Both the position numbers and the translations under genes were made by a program. The notes below the pieces were generated by a model. It saw nothing but the letters and a program-made list of their open reading frames with translations. It ran no database searches and was not told the DNA's origin. From Ruminococcus sp. UBA4240 (GTDB taxonomy: Bacteria > Bacillota > Clostridia > Oscillospirales > Ruminococcaceae), in contig DGXE01000024.1 in NCBI GenBank assembly GCA_002395525.1, positions 1 to 16,997 on the forward strand: DNA of 16,997 bases. Reading direction: 5' to 3'. Shown here in pieces: positions 1 to 7,782 of this stretch (its first letter is position 1; each line of letters opens with the position of its first letter).

Positions 1-362
1 CCGATGATCTTGCGCTTGCGCTCGGGCTCGGCGACCCCTGCCAGCTTGTCAAGGAAGCGGTCCACCGCATCCACATACACCAGATTTGCCTTCATCTGAT
101 CCCTGAATACGGCTATGACCTGTTCGGGCTCCCCCTTTCTCAGCAGGCCGTGATTTACGTGTACGCATACCAGCTGCTGCCCTATGGCTCTGATGAGCAG
201 GGCGGCAACAACGGAGCTGTCAACGCCGCCTGACAGGGCAAGGAGCACCTTTTTGTCCCCTATCTGCTGCCGCAGCGCCTTTATCTGATCCTCTATGAAT
301 ACCTCTGCAAGCTCGGGGGTGGTTATTCTTGACATACTTTCGGGGCGAAATGCTATACTCAT
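1..362 (-). CDS. guaA: GMP synthetase, ATP pyrophosphatase subunit (partial, runs off left edge)
   Basis: This gene makes GMP from XMP by adenylating XMP with ATP and exchanging the adenylate for ammonia, the last step of guanine nucleotide synthesis in the cytoplasm. The visible 120 residues match the start of the GuaA ATP-pyrophosphatase domain: the PP-loop SGGVDSS at residues 44-50, then HGLLRKGE and the family block DRFLDKLAG...RKRKIIG at the window edge. The ATG at 362 has a good AAGGAG site 7 bp upstream. In the usual 510-525 residue GuaA about 200 residues of glutamine amidotransferase precede this domain. Here translation starts about 40 residues before the PP-loop and another gene ends 48 bp upstream, so the amidotransferase is absent from this polypeptide. 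That resembles the two-subunit archaeal arrangement; the glutaminase subunit would have to lie elsewhere. It could be cotranscribed with the upstream gene, because I see no terminator or promoter in the gap. Identity is certain; the two-subunit reading is inference. Confidence 0.93.
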   Translation of the reverse strand, partial: MSIAFRPESMSRITTPELAEVFIEDQIKALRQQIGDKKVLLALSGGVDSSVVAALLIRAIGQQLVCVHVNHGLLRKGEPEQVIAVFRDQMKANLVYVDAVDRFLDKLAGVAEPERKRKII

Positions 363-410
363 TTTAAATCTCCTTTTCTTGTCTGTGGGTGGAATGTGTG
401 ACTTGCCTTG

Positions 411-2144
411 CTATGACAAATTGTCGTAAAGTATCTTCATAAGCTCTGTATCCTCGGAATTGAGTGCGATCATCAGAAGCAGGGACTTGGTATCATTGTC
501 CATCTGCTTGAACATCTCGCTGAGAGCCTCCGGGTGAACGGCTGCCATCTGCTTGAGCAGCTTTACCATGGGTGCGGCCTTCTGTGACAGCTCCCGGAGC
601 TCCTCGTCATCGCCGTCGTCATCGTCCTCGGCGGTAAAGTACTTTTCCATCAGCTCGGCCTTTGCTGCATCCATGTGCCTGAGCTCATCCGTCATTGTAA
701 GGGTTATGCTGTTTGCCCGGCAGAAATCCTCCAGCAGTGCCTTTGTGCGTTCGTTCCTCACCTTGATGACCTTCGGGTGCTTCTTTGCACCGTTGAGTGA
801 ATCCGTGATGTCGTTAACAAGCGCCGAGGGGTGCTTTTCCACATCTATGTCTGATGTTGCGCAAAAGGATCTGCCCCTGCTGTTCACTATAAGCAGTATG
901 GGCGGGTAAAACAGCGGCGCACCCGGTATATCATCGCGGGCCAGGGTCTTATCAGCGTAGAAGAACTCAGCCTCATACACACCGGAGGCAGTCTTTGTCT
1001 CCAGCAGGGATGTGACCTTGGGGGAGGGATACTCAAAGCCCGAATATGAGGGGCGCTTGACATAGCTTATCTCCGCCTTGCCCTCATGCAGATCCACAAG
1101 GGGGATGGAGGGGCTGCTGTCCGTAAGGCACAGCTCTGCTCTGGAGGAGGTCTTCAGCTTCTCAGCCAGTGCGGCGGCAGCCCTCAGAGCCGTTACGATT
1201 ATAGTCCTGTAAGGCTCCTCGTCAATGGGCTGGGGAGCAAGGCAGGGCAGAAATCTGAAAAAGATGGGGTACGCATTCTGCCCCCGCAGGGATATCCCTT
1301 TGCGGCCGGTATAGTCCCGTATATCATCCATTACCTCGTCAGGGATCATATAGGAATTGTAGAAGCAGCAGGCAAGCCTGTTCTGGGTGACAAGCACCTT
1401 GTTCCTCGTGTCGGGGTCGGAAGCGAACTCCTCCCCGGTGAGCAGCTCATATGTATCCCAGCCCTTCTGGCCTAAGTATACACAAAGCCCGATGTGTTCG
1501 TTCTCTGCCGCAGAAATGCCGACATAGCCCACATCGCCGTCCGGCAGTGGGATGGCGAATATATCCCGCCTGCCCAGCTTTTTGCTGACCTTTGATCTTC
1601 TGTACTCAAAGGCGGCATCAAGCATTTCATCTGTCAGGGGTACATACGGGGCAGGGAGGCAGTGGGGCTCATCTTCGTAATAGTCGTCGTCCCCATCCTC
1701 ATCGTCATCATCGTATTCATCATAGTCGGGGTACTGTTCGGGAGACTCGCCCTTTCTTCTTATGATGGCAGGCTCTTCTGTGGCTTCGTCAAGCTCCTTC
1801 AGCACCTTGCAGCGGAATATCCACTCATCGCCGAAATCAAAGAGGAAGATAAACTCGTCCCCTTTCTTTATCCCCGCCCTGAGAAAGGTATAGTTGTTGG
1901 TGTGGCGGTATTCATTCTCATCATCTGCCGATGCCTCGTAGTAGCAGTCCCTGTTGCTCCACACCTTGTTATCCATGAAGAAGGCATGGGCATGGTCGTT
2001 GTCAAAATCGAATGCCCAGAGTATCATATCCGCAAATTCATCAAGGGTCATCCCTGCGGGCACCTGCAGATGACGGTAACAGCCTTTCCCTGCGGCAACG
2101 CTTATTACAAAGGATCGGTTGAGGTTTACGATCTTTGATCTCAT
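411..2144 (-). CDS. Plasmid pRiA4b ORF-3-like domain protein, multidomain, unknown function
   Basis: The N-terminal ~130 residues fit the plasmid pRiA4b ORF-3-like family, seen as a VPAGMTLDEFADMILWAF block followed by FLFDFGDEWIFRCKVL, which corresponds to the family's YDFGDDWEH signature. The family is widespread in bacteria and its biochemical role is not known. A strongly acidic linker (about residues 138-160, mostly D/E/Y) leads to a second globular region (about 190-350) that I cannot name with confidence. The C-terminus has another acidic run (AEDDDDGDDEE) and a predicted helical tail. There is no signal peptide or membrane segment, so it should be cytoplasmic. Its ATG overlaps the stop codon of the upstream yfhO-type gene in an ATGA, which predicts translational coupling. 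At 577 residues it is far longer than the bare pRiA4b domain. Despite the family's plasmid-derived name, nothing around it suggests a mobile element. Confidence 0.85.
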   Translation of the reverse strand: MRSKIVNLNRSFVISVAAGKGCYRHLQVPAGMTLDEFADMILWAFDFDNDHAHAFFMDNKVWSNRDCYYEASADDENEYRHTNNYTFLRAGIKKGDEFIFLFDFGDEWIFRCKVLKELDEATEEPAIIRRKGESPEQYPDYDEYDDDDEDGDDDYYEDEPHCLPAPYVPLTDEMLDAAFEYRRSKVSKKLGRRDIFAIPLPDGDVGYVGISAAENEHIGLCVYLGQKGWDTYELLTGEEFASDPDTRNKVLVTQNRLACCFYNSYMIPDEVMDDIRDYTGRKGISLRGQNAYPIFFRFLPCLAPQPIDEEPYRTIIVTALRAAAALAEKLKTSSRAELCLTDSSPSIPLVDLHEGKAEISYVKRPSYSGFEYPSPKVTSLLETKTASGVYEAEFFYADKTLARDDIPGAPLFYPPILLIVNSRGRSFCATSDIDVEKHPSALVNDITDSLNGAKKHPKVIKVRNERTKALLEDFCRANSITLTMTDELRHMDAAKAELMEKYFTAEDDDDGDDEELRELSQKAAPMVKLLKQMAAVHPEALSEMFKQMDNDTKSLLLMIALNSEDTELMKILYDNLS

Positions 2145-4519
2145 TCATTTTCCCCCTTCTTCATTCTTTTGACAAGCGCCGGAACACATATGTATATCAC
2201 AAGTATCATCACACCGCACAGGGAGATGAGCGCCCCCGTCTGCACATGGCGGTTTTTGTAGTCAAAGCGTATGATGTTCTCGCCCTTGCCGCAGCGCACT
2301 GCCATAAGGCCGTAGTTCACCTTTTCCACCTTCACGGGAGCGCCGTTTATGGTGGCGTGCCAGTCCTCGTCATAGGGTATGCTGATAAAGAGCAGCTTAT
2401 CCTCATCCAGGGTTATGGCTGCATCAAAGCCGCTTCTGTCAGTGGTGAAGTAGTCGCAGGAGTGCTTTGCGGCGCATATCTCACGGAGCCTGTCGGTATC
2501 ATATTTTGCGTTTGCGGTGTCATAGGGCACAAGGATATCCGAATACCGGGCTGCCTGTTCATCCGTGAGCACCACTGCCTCAAGCATCCCCTGCATTTTC
2601 AGTGCCCTGTTGTCAAGGGCATCAAGTGCTTCATCGGTGGTGTATGTGTCATAGGTAAAGCCCATGGGGATGTAGCAGTCGTTTTCGTAGACCACCAGAT
2701 CATCAAGGGAGGTCTTGTAGGTGTAGATGTCAAGCCCTATAGGGTGCTCGAAGGGCTCTCTCTTGGTGCCGTCGTCCAGGTAGTAGGGGGTGTCAAAGTA
2801 GTATCTCACCGACAGCAGACAGCGGTATGCCATGTAGTTGGGAGGTATCTGGGAATGGGTGCCCCTTTCAAACCCCAGCTCCGACATAAGCTGGCTGATG
2901 GAGGGGTGTACAAGGCTGATAAAGCTCTGTACGGAGGATCTGTTCCACATGATGCCCACATTCTCCGCATTGTGGTCGTTGTCGATACGGTAGTAGCAGT
3001 CCTCGGCGGCTATCTCCTTCACCTTGGCTGAATCGGAGATGTATATCCCCTTGTAATGCTGATTTGTTAGGATAAAGTGGGAAAACACCAGAGGCACACA
3101 GGTGGTGATGACACCCACTGCCGCACACCGCACAAATATGGCGCCGAGCTGTTTGGCGGAGGTGTCAAGGGACTTGTCATGGAAGAGGGAGTACATGAGC
3201 GCCATGCAGCCTATGGGCAGGATAGTGCAGTAGAGGATATACATGAAGCGCTGATCCCCGGCCTGTATCATGGCGTTTGCCTCACCGGAATTCAGCTTGT
3301 ACACAAGGGCGGCGATGATCACAGCCCCGGCTGCGCAGATACCGGGAATGATGCCATTTTTCATCAGGGTGATGTCCCTGTCGGCGGTGACAGCGGTCAT
3401 GGTGCACATGATGAGTATGGGGCAAAAGTACCAGCGGGCGTAGTACTGCTGGTTCATTGCGGAAAACAGGGAGTTTAAAAAGGGTACGAGCATACACACG
3501 CAGGATGATATGAATGTGAGCTTCAAGGTGTCCCTTTTCTCCTTTACCGCAAAGAAATAGCCTATTACCCCGCATATACCGACAAAGGGCAGATATGCCG
3601 TCACATTTGCGGAGGACAGCTCGTCTGATACGGGGAAAAACTGTATCAGGGGTATATCCGGCACGGTGAACATACTTTTGAGGATATACAGGTACTTTAA
3701 GGGCTCATTGGAGTATAGCAGGGGGTTTGTGCGGATAAAGGCCGTGGTTCTGTCGTTTGAGAGTACGGAAGCTATGGAGGGGATGAGTATGACTGCGGCG
3801 CACACCACACCCAGAACAGCCTCTGCACCGTACAGCACAAAGCGGGGGAGTGTAAACCTGTATCGGCCGCAGATAACGTTTATAACAAAGTACATGACGG
3901 TGAAGACCACCATGCCGAAGAAGAAGTAGTAGTTGGTAACGGCGCACAGCCCCACCATAAGGGCGAAAAGCCCTCTTTTCCCCTCAATGAAGAGCTTGTC
4001 GGAGGTGTACAGCAGCAGTGGGAACAGGCACACAGGGTCATGGAAGTGATTGAAGAGGAGTGAATAGACCATGAACCCGGAAAAGCTGTACAGAAGGCCG
4101 CCCAGAGCAGCGGCATTGGTGTTTTTCGTGAAATTGCCGATGTAGATATAGGCGGTAAGTGCTGCCACGGCGGTTTTCAGTGCCAGAAACCAGGGCATGA
4201 GATAGGGGAGACTCTCGTTGGGGAAGGGAATCGTCAGCCAGAAGAAGGGGCTGCCCAGAAGATAGAAGGTGTAGCTTTCAAACAGGTCGGAGCCCAAGTC
4301 GGTGGCAAAGTCCCAGCCGAAATGCCCGCTCCTTACCAGCTCGTGTACATGGTAGTAAAAGGGTATCTGCTGAAAGTTGTAGTCGCCGAAAAAGAGGTAC
4401 AGCCCGTCACCCAGTGCGGCGCAGAGCATGAAGCACATTGCCGACAGCACGAACACCAGCCCGAAAAGGGGCAGCGCCTTGCTCTTTTTTGTATCCTGCA
4501 AATATCCTTTGATATCCAT
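2141..4519 (-). CDS. YfhO-family polytopic membrane protein (GT-C-like)
   Basis: This 792-residue protein has the YfhO layout: a short cytoplasmic N-terminus, a first membrane helix at about residues 17-36, an outside loop with FGDYNFQQIPFYYH, many further helices to about residue 480, then a long extracellular domain and one last helix near residues 760-780. The extracellular end carries the family block IPYDEDWHATINGAPVKVEKV followed by YGLMAVRCGKGENIIRFDY. YfhO-type proteins are GT-C-fold candidates; in Bacillus and Listeria, YfhO acts with the lipid-linked sugar transferase CsbB/GtcA system to glycosylate lipoteichoic acid. No CsbB-like gene is visible here, so substrate and partner are open. 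An AGGA site lies about 9 bp before the ATG. The upstream lipoprotein gene ends 14 bp away and the downstream pRiA4b-type gene overlaps by 4 bp, so it sits in the middle of an operon. Confidence 0.88.
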   Translation of the reverse strand: MDIKGYLQDTKKSKALPLFGLVFVLSAMCFMLCAALGDGLYLFFGDYNFQQIPFYYHVHELVRSGHFGWDFATDLGSDLFESYTFYLLGSPFFWLTIPFPNESLPYLMPWFLALKTAVAALTAYIYIGNFTKNTNAAALGGLLYSFSGFMVYSLLFNHFHDPVCLFPLLLYTSDKLFIEGKRGLFALMVGLCAVTNYYFFFGMVVFTVMYFVINVICGRYRFTLPRFVLYGAEAVLGVVCAAVILIPSIASVLSNDRTTAFIRTNPLLYSNEPLKYLYILKSMFTVPDIPLIQFFPVSDELSSANVTAYLPFVGICGVIGYFFAVKEKRDTLKLTFISSCVCMLVPFLNSLFSAMNQQYYARWYFCPILIMCTMTAVTADRDITLMKNGIIPGICAAGAVIIAALVYKLNSGEANAMIQAGDQRFMYILYCTILPIGCMALMYSLFHDKSLDTSAKQLGAIFVRCAAVGVITTCVPLVFSHFILTNQHYKGIYISDSAKVKEIAAEDCYYRIDNDHNAENVGIMWNRSSVQSFISLVHPSISQLMSELGFERGTHSQIPPNYMAYRCLLSVRYYFDTPYYLDDGTKREPFEHPIGLDIYTYKTSLDDLVVYENDCYIPMGFTYDTYTTDEALDALDNRALKMQGMLEAVVLTDEQAARYSDILVPYDTANAKYDTDRLREICAAKHSCDYFTTDRSGFDAAITLDEDKLLFISIPYDEDWHATINGAPVKVEKVNYGLMAVRCGKGENIIRFDYKNRHVQTGALISLCGVMILVIYICVPALVKRMKKGENE

Positions 4520-4533
4520 GGGTGTTTTCCTGC

Positions 4534-5349
4534 CTATGATGTGATCGAATCGATTATTTCCTGTGCTGTGTCATAGTGTTCCCGCTTTATGACACGGTCG
4601 TAATTGTTCTGCAGTATGCCGCAGTCTGCGAATGTGGCGTTGTCGGTGAGTATCCACACAGCTGCCTGCCGCACACAGTAATCCGTTTCGTTTTCCGCAA
4701 AATATCCGGAAAGGGCTTCTATCCGCCTGTCCGATGCGGCGGAAAGGGTGTAGCCGCTGTTTCCGTCAGGGACGGCACGGTGGATATCCATACAGCAGGT
4801 ATTGACATCATATGTGACCGTGATACCCGCCGTGACGGACTCACGGAGGGGGGATGTCACGAGCATATCTTGGTACATCTCATCATCGGAAGCAAGATAT
4901 GACCCTGCGGGCAGAGAAAAGGATATGGTATCATCTGTGTTGTTGGTGACGGTGATCCGGGCGTTCTGTATGTTCTCACAGATGATACGGATCGTGACCG
5001 CTCCTGTCTTTTCAAGCTCTGTCAGGGGCTTTGGCATAATGACCTTTATCACCGCAGAGTATGCTGTGCCGCTGCTGTCGTGTACACTGACGGTGGATGT
5101 CCCGTCCTCAACGGGGGTGACGGTAACACCCTCAAGCCCCTTGTCAGCTAAGATGATACTGCTCCCCTCAAGGGTATAGGTAACATCATCGGGCTTGTCG
5201 CTGCAGACAAGGCGCAGGTCACAGGGCTTGCCGTCAAGTATCGTGAGCTCTGACGGGGAAAGGCGGACATAGCTTTGTTTTCTGCCGCTGCACCCTGTAA
5301 GCAACAGGAGGAGCGCAGAAAGAAGCATAATATAAAATCTCTTCTTCAT
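4534..5349 (-). CDS. Lipoprotein with Ig-like (BIG2-type) N-terminal domain, unknown function
   Basis: The first 20 residues are a clear lipoprotein signal peptide: MKKR, a Leu-rich core, and lipobox LTGC with Cys20 as the lipidated residue, so the mature protein is anchored on the outer face of the membrane. Residues about 27-107 look like a bacterial Ig-like fold of the BIG2 type, with LSPSELTILDGKPCDLRL at the start and GTSTVSVHDSSGTAYSAVIKV at the end, typical of the alternating strands in that family. The remaining 160 residues contain a second beta-rich stretch (about 115-190) and a helical C-terminus around YCVRQAAVWILTDNATF, which I cannot assign. It starts 4 bp after the rhomboid-like gene's stop codon and ends 14 bp before the yfhO-type gene. 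Its ribosome-binding site (GTAGGG close to the ATG) is weak, so expression may depend on coupling to the gene upstream. The family assignment of the Ig-like domain is by eye only. Confidence 0.82.
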   Translation of the reverse strand: MKKRFYIMLLSALLLLLTGCSGRKQSYVRLSPSELTILDGKPCDLRLVCSDKPDDVTYTLEGSSIILADKGLEGVTVTPVEDGTSTVSVHDSSGTAYSAVIKVIMPKPLTELEKTGAVTIRIICENIQNARITVTNNTDDTISFSLPAGSYLASDDEMYQDMLVTSPLRESVTAGITVTYDVNTCCMDIHRAVPDGNSGYTLSAASDRRIEALSGYFAENETDYCVRQAAVWILTDNATFADCGILQNNYDRVIKREHYDTAQEIIDSITS

Positions 5350-5353
5350 ATCC

Positions 5354-5992
5354 CTACTGCCCTGCTTTAAATCTTATCTTTCTTATGATGGTCTTTATCC
5401 CGTTTACTATCTCCTTGCGGAAGAAGACACCCAGAGTGATGAGGGTCGCCCCCACTACTCCAAGGGATATGCCGCCTGTTACAGCCCAGTTTGTTACAGC
5501 CCAGTAAACCATTACCGCCAGATCCACGATCGCCAGCACCCATGCTTCCACGGGAATGGCAAAGAAGAGGTTGAACCGCTGATGGGGGAAGAGTATGCCG
5601 TACACGATAAACAGGGAGGGTATCATGTACAGATTGGTGGTGAAGCCTGTGACAAAGCCTGCGGCAAGGGTCAGCACCCACAGCAGCAGGATATACCTTG
5701 TCAGCCTTTCCTCCCCCCACTTTTCCTCCAGTGTGCGGGAGATGCTCACATATAGAATGGCGGAGACCACCATCCACAATGGGCTTGAGTCTACCGGCAG
5801 CAGTGCAAAGGTCAGCACACGCCACACCTGCCCGGAAAGGACAAGGGAACGGTCAAAGTCCATATACAGGGTGAATTTGCCCTCTGTCAGCAGATCCCCC
5901 ACAAATACCAGTGCCATGGCAAATATCATGTATGTGACAAGCCCCGGCACGCCAAAGGTCCTGAAAAAGCGTCTTATCGTATATTTATCCAT
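5354..5992 (-). CDS. Rhomboid-like membrane protein lacking protease residues
   Basis: The 212-residue protein has about six membrane segments and the outline of a rhomboid. GQVWRVLTF at residues 54-62 matches the conserved WR of the L1 loop, and ILYVSISRTLEEKWGEERL matches the helix that in active rhomboids reads LFNMxxLWxFGxxLE. The catalytic parts are missing: the HxxxxHxxxN motif is replaced by LLPVDSSPLWMVVSAILY with no His, the GxSG serine motif by MIPSLFIVYG, and the last-helix histidine by GISLGVVGAT. It should therefore be a non-proteolytic rhomboid-like protein. Inactive family members elsewhere bind or chaperone membrane clients. A basic tail (KTIIRKIRFKAGQ) faces the cytoplasm if the positive-inside rule holds. 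It starts 4 bp after the YqeG-type gene and ends 4 bp before the lipoprotein gene, so it is tightly held in the operon. Confidence 0.78.
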   Translation of the reverse strand: MDKYTIRRFFRTFGVPGLVTYMIFAMALVFVGDLLTEGKFTLYMDFDRSLVLSGQVWRVLTFALLPVDSSPLWMVVSAILYVSISRTLEEKWGEERLTRYILLLWVLTLAAGFVTGFTTNLYMIPSLFIVYGILFPHQRFNLFFAIPVEAWVLAIVDLAVMVYWAVTNWAVTGGISLGVVGATLITLGVFFRKEIVNGIKTIIRKIRFKAGQ

Positions 5993-5996
5993 GAGC

Positions 5997-6488
5997 TCAC
6001 CCTCTGCGGTACACCTTGGGGAGAAAGGGCTTTTCCGCCCACCGCTTGAATCTGAAGAACATTGTTTTTTCCGGTTCTATGGGGCGCAGGAGTATGGAGC
6101 GCATACCGCACAGATTGGCACCTAATATGTCGGTGTAGATCTGATCGCCTATGGCAATGCCCTCACGGCATTTTATGCCCATGCGGCGGCAGCCCTCAAT
6201 GTAGCCCTTTGGCATGGGCTTTGCCCCCTCGCACACAAAGTCAAGGCCTATAAGCTCCGCAAAGGGGCGCACCCTGGGCTCGTGGTTGTTTGACACGATA
6301 ATGAGCTTTATCCCCGCATTTTCCATGGAGGCTACCCATTCGTGGAGCCCCTCTATGGGAACCGGGTTGTCATGGGTGGTGCAGGTGTTGTCGATGTCGA
6401 GTATTATCCCCTTTGCGCACTGCCCCTTTATTATGTCGGGAGTTATGTCAAGCAAAGACTCAAATGCTAAATTGTATGAAAACAGCAT
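5997..6488 (-). CDS. yqeG: YqeG-family HAD (subclass IIIA) phosphatase
   Basis: This is a small cytoplasmic HAD-superfamily phosphatase of the YqeG/GEP4 type. All four HAD motifs are present: DIDNT (residues 31-35) with the nucleophile and acid/base aspartates, SNN (66-68), the lysine in GAKPMPKG (88-95), and GDQIYTD (114-120) for magnesium. Eukaryotic GEP4 and plant homologues dephosphorylate phosphatidylglycerophosphate; bacterial YqeG members are often proposed to do similar work, but the substrate here is not shown by the sequence. I chose the ATG at 6488 (163 residues, close to the usual ~170). It begins MLFSYNLAFESLLDITPD as in the family, has an AAAGGAG site 12 bp upstream, and leaves 25 bp to the preceding stop. 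A longer frame from 6590 would overlap the upstream gene by 77 bp and add 34 residues foreign to the family. Confidence 0.9.
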   Translation of the reverse strand: MLFSYNLAFESLLDITPDIIKGQCAKGIILDIDNTCTTHDNPVPIEGLHEWVASMENAGIKLIIVSNNHEPRVRPFAELIGLDFVCEGAKPMPKGYIEGCRRMGIKCREGIAIGDQIYTDILGANLCGMRSILLRPIEPEKTMFFRFKRWAEKPFLPKVYRRG

Positions 6489-6513
6489 CCTGTGAAAGGT
6501 CTCCTTTGGATGG

Positions 6514-7770
6514 CTAAAGGGTCTGTGAAGCCAGCTCCCTGCCCTTGTAATCGAAGATGTGTATTGTGTCGCTGTCCGGGGTGTGGTCAATGCGGGCGGT
6601 GATGTAGCATATGGAGGTATCTCCTTCGGGATAGTCGATGTCGATGGTATGTGCCTCCCCGTCCACTCTCACCTCAAAGTTTACAAAGCCGTAATCCCCG
6701 TCCTCCCTTTCACCGAAAACGGAGTTGATGACCACATCCTTTGTGCCGAACTCTGTTTTGAGCAAAGCGTGATTGAGCACATTGTCGTCACGCAGATACA
6801 GGGAGTATTCATCCCCCTTTGGGGCATATTCTCCGTTTATGAGATCCGGGAATTCATCGAAGGAAAGCTCTGCGGACTGCTGCCCTGCGGCAAAGTAGGT
6901 GATGTCATATATGTTGGAGAAGAACACCACCCCTGTGGGGGTAAGCACATAGTTCATTGCACCGTGCTCCCAGGGTTCTCCGTCCTCAGAGTAGCTGGTG
7001 TAGCCGCACAGATCCTCCCCGTAGGTCTCCGTCAGAGTGGCATCTGCACTTTCCTGCCAGAATATCTCAGGGTCGTACTTTGCTGTCAGCTTCTCCGCCA
7101 CAGCCTTGCGCACCCCCTGTTTGTCGGGGGTCAGGTCATCGAGTGTGATGAGAGTGCCGTCCGATACACGGAAATTGTAGGCAGTATAGCTCCAGAAGTT
7201 GTGTACACCGCCGCCAAATTCATCAACCATCACCACAAAGCTGAATATGTCCTCATCGCAGCGTATGACGGATACTTCCTCCGTAAGGGTAAGGCAAAGA
7301 TCATACTCGTTGAAGAGGGAGTCGTCATTGGCATATAATTCGTTGGCGCTTTCGATGTAGTCTTTTTCCACCTGATGCGAAAATTCGTCTATCTCCTGCA
7401 TAAGGGAGTTCACCGCATTTTCAAGCTGGGGATAGTTGCCGGCATCCGGGAAGCTGACAGCCTTTCTGGTGCCTATGTACAGTGTCCTGTCGGGGTCATC
7501 ATCGGCTGTGACACGGTTTTCACTGTAATCATAGGTGAACACGGGCACCCGTGAGGCGGGCACCTCTGCGGTCGTCTCGGAAGAGACTGCGGTGGTCAGC
7601 TCTGTTGTTTCCGTCTGTGTTTCGGTGAGGGCGGTTTCCGTCTGTGTGCTTTCCGTGACAGAAAGGCTTTCCGTTGTCTGTTCCGTTTCGGTCTCTTCCG
7701 GAGCAGCCGGCTGTGAAGCACAGGCGCACAGCAGCAGCGCCCATATCACAGGTATGGTCTTCAGCTTCAT
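6514..7770 (-). CDS. DUF3298 (RsiV-like) domain lipoprotein
   Basis: The protein begins with a lipoprotein signal peptide ending in LCAC (Cys17). A spacer of about 50 residues made almost only of Thr, Glu, Ser and Gln (about residues 24-72) would hold the globular part off the membrane. The rest resembles the PdaC/DUF4163-DUF3298 architecture found in RsiV and related extracytoplasmic proteins, with FGGGVHNFWSYTAYNF followed by DGTLITLDDLTPDKQ and, further on, GVVFFSNIYDITYFAAGQQ. In Bacillus RsiV this module binds lysozyme as part of an anti-sigma factor; here there is no transmembrane anchor or cytoplasmic anti-sigma domain, so it is a surface lipoprotein of unknown ligand. A GGAG site sits 7 bp before the ATG, 12 bp after the SGNH gene. 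The spacer region is encoded by short imperfect repeats around GTTTCCGTCTGTGT on the plus strand. Confidence 0.82.
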   Translation of the reverse strand: MKLKTIPVIWALLLCACASQPAAPEETETEQTTESLSVTESTQTETALTETQTETTELTTAVSSETTAEVPASRVPVFTYDYSENRVTADDDPDRTLYIGTRKAVSFPDAGNYPQLENAVNSLMQEIDEFSHQVEKDYIESANELYANDDSLFNEYDLCLTLTEEVSVIRCDEDIFSFVVMVDEFGGGVHNFWSYTAYNFRVSDGTLITLDDLTPDKQGVRKAVAEKLTAKYDPEIFWQESADATLTETYGEDLCGYTSYSEDGEPWEHGAMNYVLTPTGVVFFSNIYDITYFAAGQQSAELSFDEFPDLINGEYAPKGDEYSLYLRDDNVLNHALLKTEFGTKDVVINSVFGEREDGDYGFVNFEVRVDGEAHTIDIDYPEGDTSICYITARIDHTPDSDTIHIFDYKGRELASQTL

Positions 7771-7782
7771 AAAGTACTCCTA

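Noticed and set aside
411..2144. Mobile-element origin because of the plasmid pRiA4b family name
   Set aside because: No transposase, inverted repeats or target duplications are visible; the gene is coupled to its chromosomal neighbour. The name reflects only where the family was first seen.
2135..3031. Plus-strand open frame of 298 codons opposite the yfhO-type gene
   Set aside because: It lies wholly antisense to a well supported membrane-protein gene, has no start site with a good ribosome-binding site, and its Val/His/Gly-rich translation resembles no family. It follows from codon bias on the other strand.
6489..6590. N-terminal extension of the YqeG-type protein from 6590
   Set aside because: It would overlap the upstream gene by 77 bp, has no matching residues in the family, and the internal ATG at 6488 has AAAGGAG upstream.
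6559..7338. Plus-strand open frame of 259 codons opposite the DUF3298 lipoprotein gene
   Set aside because: Same reason: antisense shadow of a gene with signal peptide, lipobox and recognisable domain.
7565..7700. Short repeats around GTTTCCGTCTGTGT as a separate repeat element
   Set aside because: They encode the Thr/Glu-rich spacer of the lipoprotein in frame and are explained by that low-complexity protein sequence.
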